5,715 nt of DNA from Holosporales bacterium (lineage in GTDB: Bacteria; Pseudomonadota; Alphaproteobacteria; RUG11792). Below the pieces are notes generated by a model that was not told the origin of the DNA, did no database searches, and saw nothing but the letters and a program-made list of their open reading frames with translations. Location of the stretch: NCBI GenBank assembly GCA_031275915.1, contig JAISOC010000048.1:1-5715 (forward strand). The letters are read 5' to 3'. The position numbers and the translations under genes are program-made. Below, one piece after another: positions 1 to 5,667 of the stretch; position 1 is the first letter of the stretch, and every line of letters starts with the position of its first letter.

Positions 1-203
1 TCGGATTGTATGAAGATCCTGTTTGTGGATCAGCTCATTGCCGCCTGGCCTATTATTGGGGAAATTTACTTGGGAAGCGTGAAATGATTGCTTTTCAGTC
101 TTCTTCCAGAACTGGAGTGTTGAAAATAGGTTTAGTCGAGGATAAAGTTGTAATAGGAGGCAGAGCCGTCACCGTTGCTGATTTCGATTTGAGTTTTCTG
201 TGA
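1..203 (+). CDS. PhzF-family isomerase/epimerase, C-terminal part (5' end outside window)
   Basis: Only the last 67 residues are present; the first whole codon is at position 3 and the stop is TGA at 201-203. The peptide begins GLYEDPVCGSAHC and continues with a GK..MIAFQSSSRTGVLK segment and a final VIGGRAVTV strand. This is the typical C-terminal lobe of PhzF-fold proteins, whose usual pattern is EDPVTGSAH, then QGS.RGG, then a closing G.AVTV. In phenazine-pathway PhzF the Asp and Ser of D-P-x-x-G-S line the active site, and both are kept here. The usual Thr of DPVTGS is Cys. The catalytic Glu of the family lies in the N-terminal lobe and cannot be seen. Members range from PhzF to generic epimerases of unknown substrate, and nothing here suggests phenazine synthesis. 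The gene converges on the minus-strand operon, and IS630 relic sequence begins one base after its stop. Confidence 0.88.
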   Translation, partial: GLYEDPVCGSAHCRLAYYWGNLLGKREMIAFQSSSRTGVLKIGLVEDKVVIGGRAVTVADFDLSFL

Positions 204-213
204 TATACTCCAT
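204..213. repeat. Possible IS630 terminal sequence, left end (TATACTCCAT)
   Basis: The ten bases TATACTCCAT sit between the phzF-like stop (201-203) and the transposase stop codon (TAG read on the minus strand, 214-216). The same ten bases occur inverted at 5535-5544. IS630-family elements insert at TA and duplicate it, so this can be read as a flanking TA (204-205) followed by an element end. The match is short; including one more base it is 11 bp, a length that can recur by chance in a window this size. The assignment rests on its position at the end of a transposase gene. Confidence 0.4.
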
Positions 214-453
214 CTAATTAACAAACATATGATCTATTGCTTCATCTAAAGAAGTAAATTTATTTATAATATTTTTAATCTGTCTTTTAAGCCAACTCCA
301 GAATTTCTCTATAGGATTAAGATCTGGACTATATGGAGGTAAGTTGACCAAGCTCAAACACATGTGAGACAAAAGTGATGATATTGTGTAGTTTTTGTGC
401 CAGCAGTAGTGCGCCAACGAACAGAGTGAGCAAGCGTACACATATCCAATCAA
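214..453 (-). pseudogene. IS630-family transposase, C-terminal relic
   Basis: This 79-codon minus-strand frame ends with the catalytic C-terminus of an IS630/Tc1-type DDE transposase. LPPYSPDLNPIEKFWSWLK lies at residues 38-56, with the last catalytic Glu at residue 49, followed by a charged helix up to the TAG stop at 214-216. Residues 18-37, starting WHKN and ending SLVN, have the right spacing to be the segment between the His after the second catalytic Asp and LPPYSPD. The expected D-N-A before that His is not readable, and no sequence for the first two-thirds of a roughly 300-residue transposase lies upstream. The frame opens only with a TTG and has no ribosome binding site. It is a dead 3' fragment. 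It lies downstream of the mlaE-like gene in the same orientation and is convergent with the phzF-like gene. Confidence 0.85.
345..383 (-). repeat. 39-bp direct repeat, copy A, inside the IS630 transposase relic
   Basis: On the plus strand this block starts TGACCAAGCTCAAACACATG and ends GTGATGATA. It matches 5294-5332 without gaps at 34 of 39 positions, in the same orientation and 4949 bases away. It codes for the SSLLSHMCLSLV segment of the transposase relic. Weaker similarity continues rightward through GTTTTT to about position 402, including a shared W-x-K-N codon block. Confidence 0.85.
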
Positions 454-500
454 AATCGATCTTCCAATAGGTGTTAAAAATACAAGCAGAGCTCTGTTCT

Positions 501-1277
501 TTAAAACATGGCCATTGTGAGGATGTAATTAAATAGCAAAATCAGGATGGAGGAGGCGACGACGGAGTTGGTGGTGGCTCTTCCAACTCCCTCCGCTCCT
601 CCCTTTGATACAAATCCGTGATAGCAACCCATGGAACAGACTATAAATCCAAAACAGGCTCCCTTAATGAGTCCTGAGATAATATCGAAAGCTGTCATGT
701 TGCTAAATGTTTGGAAAATGTAATTTGAAGAATTGAATCCAAAATTATAGATGCACACAAGATATCCTCCAAATATTCCTATGATATCGTCGATAAGCAC
801 AAGGAAAGGAAGAAGAACCATTCCTGCTAATATCCTTGGAAATGCCAGATATTTATATGGATTTACGGACAGAGTTGTCATTGCATCTATTTGTTCTGTA
901 ACCTTCATAGTTCCTATTTCTGCGGTCATGGAAGCTCCAAGGCGTCCTGCTACCATTAATGCAGTGAGGACTGGCCCCAATTCCCTCACCATAGCCAGCA
1001 TCACAACACTTGGTATTGCATTCTCTGCAGAAAACTTGGAAAATCCGCTATAACACTGAAGAGCCATGGCCATTCCTGTGAATATGGCTGTTAACCCAAC
1101 AACTGGCAGGGAAAAATATCCAATTTGCACAGTTTGATGCCAAATTTGTTTCCAATAGAAGGGCGGAATAAGCCCATAGAACATACTTTTGAAAAGAAAA
1201 ATAGAAATACTTCCAGCGGATGATAAAAACGACAAGAACAATCTTCCGACTCTCTCAAGAAAAGTTATTAGGATCAT
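501..1277 (-). CDS. mlaE: MlaE-type ABC transporter permease (lipid transport)
   Basis: The 258-residue product has the normal length for the MlaE/YrbE permease family, the inner-membrane subunit of MCE-type ABC systems that move phospholipids between inner and outer membranes. The family signature is nearly perfect: FTGMAMALQ at 66-74, VRELGPVLTALMVAGR at 97-112, AEIGTMKVTEQIDAM at 119-133, NPYKYLAFPR at 139-148, a DD..G.FGG segment at 163-171, and the C-terminal CYHGF and GVGRATTNSVV at 218-240. Five or so membrane segments follow an N-terminal amphipathic stretch. The usual Asp in the last helix (DYxLT) is Asn here (N250). The ATG at 1277 overlaps the upstream antiporter stop as ATGA. In most genomes an ATPase (MlaF) and an MCE protein (MlaD) are adjacent. 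Here only an IS630 relic follows, so the partners must be elsewhere or lost. The family call is firm; the cargo is inferred. Confidence 0.92.
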   Translation of the reverse strand: MILITFLERVGRLFLSFLSSAGSISIFLFKSMFYGLIPPFYWKQIWHQTVQIGYFSLPVVGLTAIFTGMAMALQCYSGFSKFSAENAIPSVVMLAMVRELGPVLTALMVAGRLGASMTAEIGTMKVTEQIDAMTTLSVNPYKYLAFPRILAGMVLLPFLVLIDDIIGIFGGYLVCIYNFGFNSSNYIFQTFSNMTAFDIISGLIKGACFGFIVCSMGCYHGFVSKGGAEGVGRATTNSVVASSILILLFNYILTMAMF

Positions 1278-2506
1278 AGAAACAACATACTGACTATCAA
1301 GCTAAGCGGTAATATTATACCAAAGGACCACAACATATACCCAAGAAATGATGGCATTTTAAATCCATGTTTAATGGCAAAGGAGCGCACCATCATATTT
1401 GGAGCATTTCCAATATACGTCATTGCTCCCATAACAACTGAGCTTATTGATATGGCTCTTAAAATGTCTGGATATCCGAACATAAGCTCATTTGCCTTGC
1501 CTCCAGCCATATTAAATAGCAAAAAATAAGAGGGAGCATTATCCAGGAACGAGGATGCCGTCCCACATGCCCAGAAATATGAAGTAGCTCCACTCATATA
1601 TTTGCTTATTTCCCCAGAGAGTTGGGTGAGTTTAAAAACAACTGGGGCAATTACAACAAATATAACAAAAAAAGTGAGGGCGACTTCTTTGAAAGGAGCA
1701 AAATCTATCTTGGGTCCCTTGTGATTTCTGAGAGATATTCCGCAGAACACTAAGAGAAGAGCGTTCTTCAAAATCATATTAAAGTCAAAAAACAAAACAA
1801 AAACTGTGAGAATAACCAGAAAAATATTTAAAAATCCAGTGATTTTAATGGAGAATTGTTCATGAATACTCAGTGCTTCTGCAAGATGTCTATCCTTCTC
1901 TCTTTTCATTATGAAATGATCTATGAAATATAAAATGCTGAGGCACGAAAAGACGTAAAATACCCATATTCCAGATAGGTTCTTCGCACACCAGAAAAAA
2001 TCAACCCCATGAAGATAGCCAAGGAGAAGGGGAGGATCTCCGAGAGGACTCAGTAGTCCCCCTATGTTTGCCACTAAAAATATAAAGAAAATGATTAGAT
2101 GTGCCTTATTTTTTCTGGAATTATTCATGGCTATAAACGGTCTCAAAAAGAGCATAGAAGCTCCAGTTGTTCCAATAACAGAAGCAAAAAAACTGCAAAC
2201 TCCCAAAAAAATCACATTATTTACGGTACTCGGTTGAGCTTTAATATTTATATGTATTCCATGACTCAATGTGTATAGGGTAAACAACATGATTATAAAG
2301 GGAACGTAGTCCTCTGTTAAAACATGTTTAAATATTGGGAATGCATTGTGTATTAGTGAAAATGTCAAGACAACAGAAATCGCAGCAATTCCAAACAATG
2401 CTGAAATTTCCAATCTGTGCCAGAAGGATGGGCAAATAAGAGGCATTATGGCCAAGGATAATAAAACCATGGCAAGAGGAAAGGATAGAATAATAAGGTC
2501 GTTCAT
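1274..2506 (-). CDS. Sodium:proton antiporter-like membrane transporter (ion transporter superfamily)
   Basis: This is a 410-residue, very hydrophobic protein with about ten to twelve membrane segments. It has the paired hairpin motifs of the ion-transporter (ArsB/NhaD/citrate) superfamily. First half: SVIGTTGASMLFLRP (109-123), then an RKN.AH.I.FFIFLVANIGG run (131-150), then LSPLGDPPLLLGYLHGV (152-168). Second half: ASSFLDNAPSYFLLF (317-331) and GAMTYIGNAPNMMVRSFA (360-377). The two Asn-Ala-Pro turns after Asp or Gly are the pseudo-symmetric substrate-site hairpins. Proteins with this exact pattern are commonly annotated as Na+/H+ antiporters or putative citrate transporters in intracellular bacteria; the actual ion is not proven. 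The length is slightly below what I would expect for relatives, but both ends look natural. It is joined by ATGA overlaps to the permease upstream and the MlaE-like gene downstream. Confidence 0.85.
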   Translation of the reverse strand: MNDLIILSFPLAMVLLSLAIMPLICPSFWHRLEISALFGIAAISVVLTFSLIHNAFPIFKHVLTEDYVPFIIMLFTLYTLSHGIHINIKAQPSTVNNVIFLGVCSFFASVIGTTGASMLFLRPFIAMNNSRKNKAHLIIFFIFLVANIGGLLSPLGDPPLLLGYLHGVDFFWCAKNLSGIWVFYVFSCLSILYFIDHFIMKREKDRHLAEALSIHEQFSIKITGFLNIFLVILTVFVLFFDFNMILKNALLLVFCGISLRNHKGPKIDFAPFKEVALTFFVIFVVIAPVVFKLTQLSGEISKYMSGATSYFWACGTASSFLDNAPSYFLLFNMAGGKANELMFGYPDILRAISISSVVMGAMTYIGNAPNMMVRSFAIKHGFKMPSFLGYMLWSFGIILPLSLIVSMLFL

Positions 2507-3789
2507 TTATTTGTTTTTAAATACACAGGAATGCCTACGATTATAAATATAAACAGCACCATTATGGAACTAATTATATCCTGTATCACGACAAATATAC
2601 AAAAGAGAATGGCAAACATCGAAAGTAAATATGCTTTTATTTTTTCTGTTGTTCGTGTTTTCCATTGATTTATCATTTTTATGTATGAAATGCAGCATAT
2701 GATATACACAAAGAGAAAAATACTGACAAGAATTCCTATAAGATAATCTAGTCCATCTGTTCCATATATTTGTTCAACTATGAAAAATGGGATAATTCCA
2801 AAGGCAGCCATAAGAAGAGATGCAACAGGAGCTCCATTTCTGTTGGTTTTTCCAAAAACAGGGGGGAAAAGTCCATCATCTGCTGCTCCTTGAGCTATTT
2901 GTCCTCCCGTTAATGTCCAGGCGTTAAGAGTTCCAATGCAAACAATAATGGCCAAAATCGATACAAGGATATTACTAAATCCGCCAAATATACTCTCTGT
3001 TGCAAGTGCATATGGTGCTTTTGAGTGCAACAAAGTCTCAAATCCACTGATTCCAAATACGGCCACGGAATTTATTATAAATATCAGGGCAACGCAGATT
3101 GTGCCTATAATAAGAGCCCTTGGAATAGTTTTCCTCGGATTTCTGACATTTCCTGCTGGAGCTGTTGCACATTCAACTCCTATAAATCCCCAACAAGTTA
3201 ATAAAGCTGTCTTTGCAATTGTGCTGACATACGATCCTCCAATCGATCCTCCAGTATTTGTAATTTCTGTGAAATGATCTGCATTAAAAGATGTGAACAA
3301 TGTTATTGGAATCAAAAGAAGCGGCACCACTTTTATGAATGTGAAAATTGTTTCCGCTATTCCAGAAAAACGTATTCCCATTATGTTTATATAAGTTATT
3401 GCAAATAAAGTAACAATTTCTGTGAGAACAATCTGAAAAGAATTGAGTTCTCCAATTATATTGCACAGATAATAAATAGTTGTTACAAGCAGTATTGAGT
3501 TACTCGACCATGAGATTATCCAATATATCCAAGCTGTGAAAAATCCAAATTTTCTGCCAAAAGCTTCCATGACATACACATGTGGACCTCCATTTTTCGG
3601 AAGATGAGCAGAAAGGTCTGCAAAAATAAGAGCAAGAGATATGGCTCCACACATTGAAACTACCCATCCCCATAGGCCTATTGGCCCAAAAGGAGCCAAA
3701 AGTGATGGGAAAACAAAGACGCCAGAACCAACCTGACTGCCTATAACAATTGATATTAATGATAAGAAGCCAAGCTCTTGCTTACTCAT
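2503..3789 (-). CDS. APC-superfamily amino-acid/polyamine permease, AdiC-like
   Basis: The 428-residue product has 12 predicted membrane segments and the LeuT-type fold of the APC family, closest by eye to basic amino-acid/polyamine antiporters (AdiC, PotE, CadB). The unwound first helix carries GSQVGSGVFVFP (17-28). WGFIGVECATAPAGNVRNPRKTIPRA (200-225) parallels the helix-6 region of AdiC, and NAWTLTGGQIAQGAADDGLFPPVF (289-312) parallels the helix-8 region. By alignment from memory, the AdiC gating residues Trp202, Glu208 and Trp293 correspond to W200, E206 and W291, and Tyr93 and Asn101 to Y89 and N97. AdiC Asn22 is replaced by Ser18. This suggests exchange or uptake of an amino acid or its amine, plausibly scavenging from a host. 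No decarboxylase gene is nearby, so an acid-resistance role is not supported. The start is fixed by the ATGA overlap with the peptidase stop; the end overlaps the antiporter start the same way. Confidence 0.9.
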   Translation of the reverse strand: MSKQELGFLSLISIVIGSQVGSGVFVFPSLLAPFGPIGLWGWVVSMCGAISLALIFADLSAHLPKNGGPHVYVMEAFGRKFGFFTAWIYWIISWSSNSILLVTTIYYLCNIIGELNSFQIVLTEIVTLFAITYINIMGIRFSGIAETIFTFIKVVPLLLIPITLFTSFNADHFTEITNTGGSIGGSYVSTIAKTALLTCWGFIGVECATAPAGNVRNPRKTIPRALIIGTICVALIFIINSVAVFGISGFETLLHSKAPYALATESIFGGFSNILVSILAIIVCIGTLNAWTLTGGQIAQGAADDGLFPPVFGKTNRNGAPVASLLMAAFGIIPFFIVEQIYGTDGLDYLIGILVSIFLFVYIICCISYIKMINQWKTRTTEKIKAYLLSMFAILFCIFVVIQDIISSIMVLFIFIIVGIPVYLKTNK

Positions 3790-5351
3790 GCAGTAACTCC
3801 CTCTGGGTGGCTATACACTCTATGAGTCTTATTTCTCTCATTTATTATGTTCTCCTCAAACTTCTTCACATCTTCAAATGTTATACTATTTATAATATTT
3901 TTAACATTTTTTATATCATCTGTGCTGTATTTTAAAACCTTGTTTTGCAAAACATAATCAAACATTTCTGTTGGGTTGTCTTTCATAATGTCTATATTAT
4001 TAAGGATTCTCTTCTTATTGGCTTCGAAATTTTCCTTTGTTATTGGAGAATTTTTAACAACATTATCTATATCAGCTTCCATATCCAGCATTTTTGTATT
4101 TTCACGAAGAGATGCTTGTATGCAAACAAAAGCTTTATCAAAAGCATTCAGGATGATATCTCCATCAATCGAATATACCTTGTTTTCCCTATCTATAAAT
4201 TTCTTTGCCATAACTGATCTTGAGGTTCCGCAGAGAGAGTCAATTGCTATCTTGGCTGTGTAATATTTTTTGAGAGTATCAACATTTGACCTGTCGAATG
4301 TGTAATATATGGAGAGATTTCTGGTAGTAACCTGCTTAGAAGCTCTATCCATTGTATATTTTATATTTAGATCCTTTGGATCAAGCACCCTCTGTCTGTT
4401 TATCTCATGAGTCTTCTTTATGTATTTAAATGTTTTCTCAACTTTTTTAAAGGCCTCTTCCTGAGTTATATCTCCGACTATTAATACAGTCGCATTGTTT
4501 GGGGCATAGAATCTATCGTAGTGTTTCTTGAGGGAAAGTCTGCTATAGGCTTTTATATGATGGGGGTATCCTATTCCGATATATGAATAATTTGAGTGAA
4601 GATATAGGATTTTGGGCAAGGCATCACAGATATATCTTTCTGTTGGATTGGCATCACACCTCATATTTCTCTCCTCAGCCACAACATTTCTTTCAGATAC
4701 AATATCGCTTTCATTGAGTTCCAGATTCACCATTCTGTCTGCCTCGATTTTCAAGTCAACATCCAGAAACTTTTTATTGAGTATGTAATGATAGAAGGTG
4801 AAATCATCTCCTGTTCCAGCATTTACGTATGAATTGTATTTTTTAGTTAAATAATTAAGTTTTTTCATGGATATATTTTTTGTTCCCTTGAACATCATGT
4901 GCTCAAGGAAATGGGATATTCCAATTTTACACATTGGATCATCTGCGCACCCAACATCATATATAATCCCAACTCTGATAACTCCATTCGATTTTAAGGG
5001 CACAACTATAATTTTTAATCCATTTTCCAGGGCTGTTTCAAAGATCTCTATATCCTGCTTGTTGGAAGTGTGATCAGCCTTCGCAGTGTTACTTATAGCA
5101 CTCAAAGATAGCATAAGCATGCAAATAGTAAGCCCCAGATTTCCAAAAATTAACGTACTCTTAACCTTTTTATGATAAGCTGAAGCTATGCTGATGCATA
5201 GATGAGGTAGTGAACACGAGCCCACAGAGAGGTGGGCGGGGGCTAGGGATGGGGAAAAAAAACACAAAAATGTTAATTTTCCGTTAATAAATGTGACCAA
5301 ATTCAAACACATATGAGACAAAAAAGATGATACACTCAAATCGTTTTTCAA
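3786..5351 (-). CDS. M16 family zinc metallopeptidase, exported (start uncertain)
   Basis: The longest frame gives 521 residues. The zinc site is the inverted motif HFLEH at 147-151, with the third ligand expected about 76 residues later, matching Glu227 in VVAEERN. N- and C-terminal M16 subdomains follow (roughly 100-300 and 305-515), giving the usual M16B size of about 430 residues without the leader. A Sec signal peptide is visible at about 61-92: basic KKVK, a hydrophobic stretch and an AKA cleavage site before DHTSN, so the enzyme probably works in the periplasm. The first codons are suspect. The frame opens with TTG at 5351, and residues 2-19 resemble the IS630 transposase relic at 214-453 (shared LSHMCL.LV). 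Possible starts are ATG 5312, GTG 5225 and ATG 5120, none with a Shine-Dalgarno site; ATG 5120 (444 residues) would drop the basic part of the signal. It is the first operon gene; its stop overlaps the permease start as ATGA. Confidence 0.9.
   Translation of the reverse strand: MKNDLSVSSFLSHMCLNLVTFINGKLTFLCFFSPSLAPAHLSVGSCSLPHLCISIASAYHKKVKSTLIFGNLGLTICMLMLSLSAISNTAKADHTSNKQDIEIFETALENGLKIIVVPLKSNGVIRVGIIYDVGCADDPMCKIGISHFLEHMMFKGTKNISMKKLNYLTKKYNSYVNAGTGDDFTFYHYILNKKFLDVDLKIEADRMVNLELNESDIVSERNVVAEERNMRCDANPTERYICDALPKILYLHSNYSYIGIGYPHHIKAYSRLSLKKHYDRFYAPNNATVLIVGDITQEEAFKKVEKTFKYIKKTHEINRQRVLDPKDLNIKYTMDRASKQVTTRNLSIYYTFDRSNVDTLKKYYTAKIAIDSLCGTSRSVMAKKFIDRENKVYSIDGDIILNAFDKAFVCIQASLRENTKMLDMEADIDNVVKNSPITKENFEANKKRILNNIDIMKDNPTEMFDYVLQNKVLKYSTDDIKNVKNIINSITFEDVKKFEENIINERNKTHRVYSHPEGVTA
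5220..5237 (-). other. GC-rich hairpin in the leader or N-terminal extension of the peptidase gene
   Basis: A perfect 6-bp stem, GCCCAC paired with GTGGGC, encloses a 6-base loop (5226-5231). It lies in a GC-rich island: 26 of 35 bases at 5220-5254 are G or C, in otherwise AT-rich surroundings. No T-run follows it on the plus strand, and on the minus strand the T-run precedes it, so it is not an ordinary terminator. It falls between the IS630-like repeat and the signal peptide, in the part of the frame with no family homology. It could act on the mRNA leader if translation starts downstream. Confidence 0.45.
5294..5332 (-). repeat. 39-bp direct repeat, copy B, at the 5' end of the peptidase frame
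   Basis: This is the second copy of the block at 345-383, with 34 of 39 bases identical and no gaps. Both copies read in the same frame as S-S-x-L-S-H-M-C-L-x-L-V, and immediately upstream both carry a TGG NNN AAA AAC codon block, W-H-K-N in copy A and W-L-K-N in copy B. Copy B is best explained as a shorter relic of the same IS630 transposase gene. Similarity stops at about 5293, where copy A continues into LPPYSPDLNP and copy B does not. Confidence 0.85.
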
Positions 5352-5355
5352 CCAA
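5327..5355 (-). promoter_or_regulatory. Candidate sigma70-type promoter for the operon
   Basis: On the minus strand TTGGTT (5355-5350) and TATCAT (5332-5327) are separated by exactly 17 bases. The -10 box matches five of six consensus positions; the -35 box matches only TTG. Transcription would start near 5320, just before the ATG at 5312, inside the IS630-like repeat. It is the best-spaced candidate I found upstream of the peptidase, but AT-rich sequence yields such matches easily. Confidence 0.4.
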
Positions 5356-5534
5356 GTAATTTTGAAACCAATTTAGTCTGAGAGGCCTGTGCCACAAGCA
5401 ATTTAATAATTTAAGCCTACTCGTTTGTGACATCGCACAACTATACTATTGTTGGTATGAGAGGAGCACTCTCTTAGTATATTGAGAAATATAATACTCA
5501 TAGATTTCACTTTAACTTGAAAGGTATGACCCCT

Positions 5535-5544
5535 ATGGAGTATA
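5535..5544. repeat. Possible IS630 terminal sequence, right end (ATGGAGTATA)
   Basis: This is the exact inverted complement of 204-213. It can be read as an element end ATGGAGTA followed by a flanking TA (5543-5544), as expected of an IS630 insertion. It is about 180 bases upstream, in transposase orientation, of copy B of the transposase-derived repeat, where a 5' element end could lie in a shortened copy. Beyond these ten or eleven bases the two ends differ. Confidence 0.35.
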
Positions 5545-5570
5545 TAAATGCCATGTTCTAGAGGCCTCTG

Positions 5571-5583
5571 TTTTGTCTCATAT
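5571..5583 (+). repeat. Inverted partial third copy of the IS630-like repeat
   Basis: TTTTGTCTCATAT here is the reverse complement of 5311-5323 inside copy B. With mismatches the similarity extends on both sides: 17 of 19 bases over 5565-5583, and scattered matches such as TGAA.TT and CACATT up to about 5602. It ends immediately before the rpmH -35 box. It may be a third fragment of the transposase gene in the opposite orientation. Confidence 0.5.
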
Positions 5584-5604
5584 CTTATGAACTTATACAC
5601 ATTC

Positions 5605-5633
5605 TTGCCTTTTCTTGACATGTTTGCTATAAT
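5605..5633 (+). promoter_or_regulatory. Sigma70-type promoter for rpmH
   Basis: TTGCCT at 5605-5610 and a perfect TATAAT at 5628-5633 are separated by 17 bases, so transcription should start near 5640 and give a leader of about 28 bases before the rpmH ATG. A perfect TTGACA at 5615-5620 is only 7 bases from the -10 box and cannot pair with it. No strong Shine-Dalgarno sequence is visible before the ATG. Confidence 0.75.
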
Positions 5634-5667
5634 TCCTCCTCAGATTCTGCGTGCAATTTTATGAATT

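Larger units (their letters stand above)
501..5351 (-). other. Four-gene operon with three ATGA translational-coupling overlaps
   Basis: The peptidase, permease, antiporter and MlaE-like genes are read in that order on the minus strand with no intergenic bases. Stop and start codons overlap as ATGA at 3786-3789, 2503-2506 and 1274-1277. Such overlaps usually mean one mRNA and re-initiation by the terminating ribosome. The peptidase is the only gene needing its own ribosome entry site. I see no convincing rho-independent terminator after the last gene. Confidence 0.85.
5352..5667. other. Divergent intergenic region with IS630-like debris
   Basis: These 316 bases separate the minus-strand operon from plus-strand rpmH. 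They hold the candidate operon promoter at the left edge, a possible IS630 end at 5535-5544, a 10-base palindrome AGAGGCCTCT at 5560-5569, an inverted partial copy of the IS630-like repeat at 5571-5583, and the rpmH promoter. A 72-codon minus-strand frame (5403-5621) has an AGGAGG 13 bases before its ATG, but no family resemblance, and it runs through the debris and the rpmH -35 box. I do not call it a gene. No transposase N-terminal helix-turn-helix is readable here. Confidence 0.6.

Noticed and set aside
487..496. Palindrome CAGAGCTCTG just after the mlaE-like stop as a terminator
   Set aside because: A 10-base perfect palindrome leaves no loop, the remaining stem would be about 3 bp, and the T-rich stretch is not directly adjacent.
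751..1053. Plus-strand open frame opposite the MlaE-like gene
   Set aside because: It is antisense to a strongly conserved coding region and shows no family resemblance.
2936..3277. Plus-strand open frame opposite the permease gene
   Set aside because: The minus-strand frame carries clear APC motifs over the same bases; the plus-strand peptide looks like a shadow of it.
3945..4263. Two overlapping plus-strand frames opposite the peptidase gene
   Set aside because: They overlap each other in different frames, oppose a conserved M16 domain, and have no recognisable motifs.
5445..5461. CAAC...GTTG inverted repeat in the intergenic region as an operator or attachment site
   Set aside because: The stem is only 4 bp with a long AT-rich loop, which is expected by chance.
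5615..5620. Perfect TTGACA as the rpmH -35 box
   Set aside because: It is only 7 bases from TATAAT at 5628, too close for a sigma70 promoter; TTGCCT at 5605 has the proper 17-base spacing.
5403..5621. A 72-codon minus-strand frame with AGGAGG upstream of its ATG
   Set aside because: The spacing from AGGAGG to ATG is 13 bases, longer than usual. The peptide resembles no family I know, and the frame overlaps the rpmH promoter and IS debris. The same bases are better explained as the rpmH leader.
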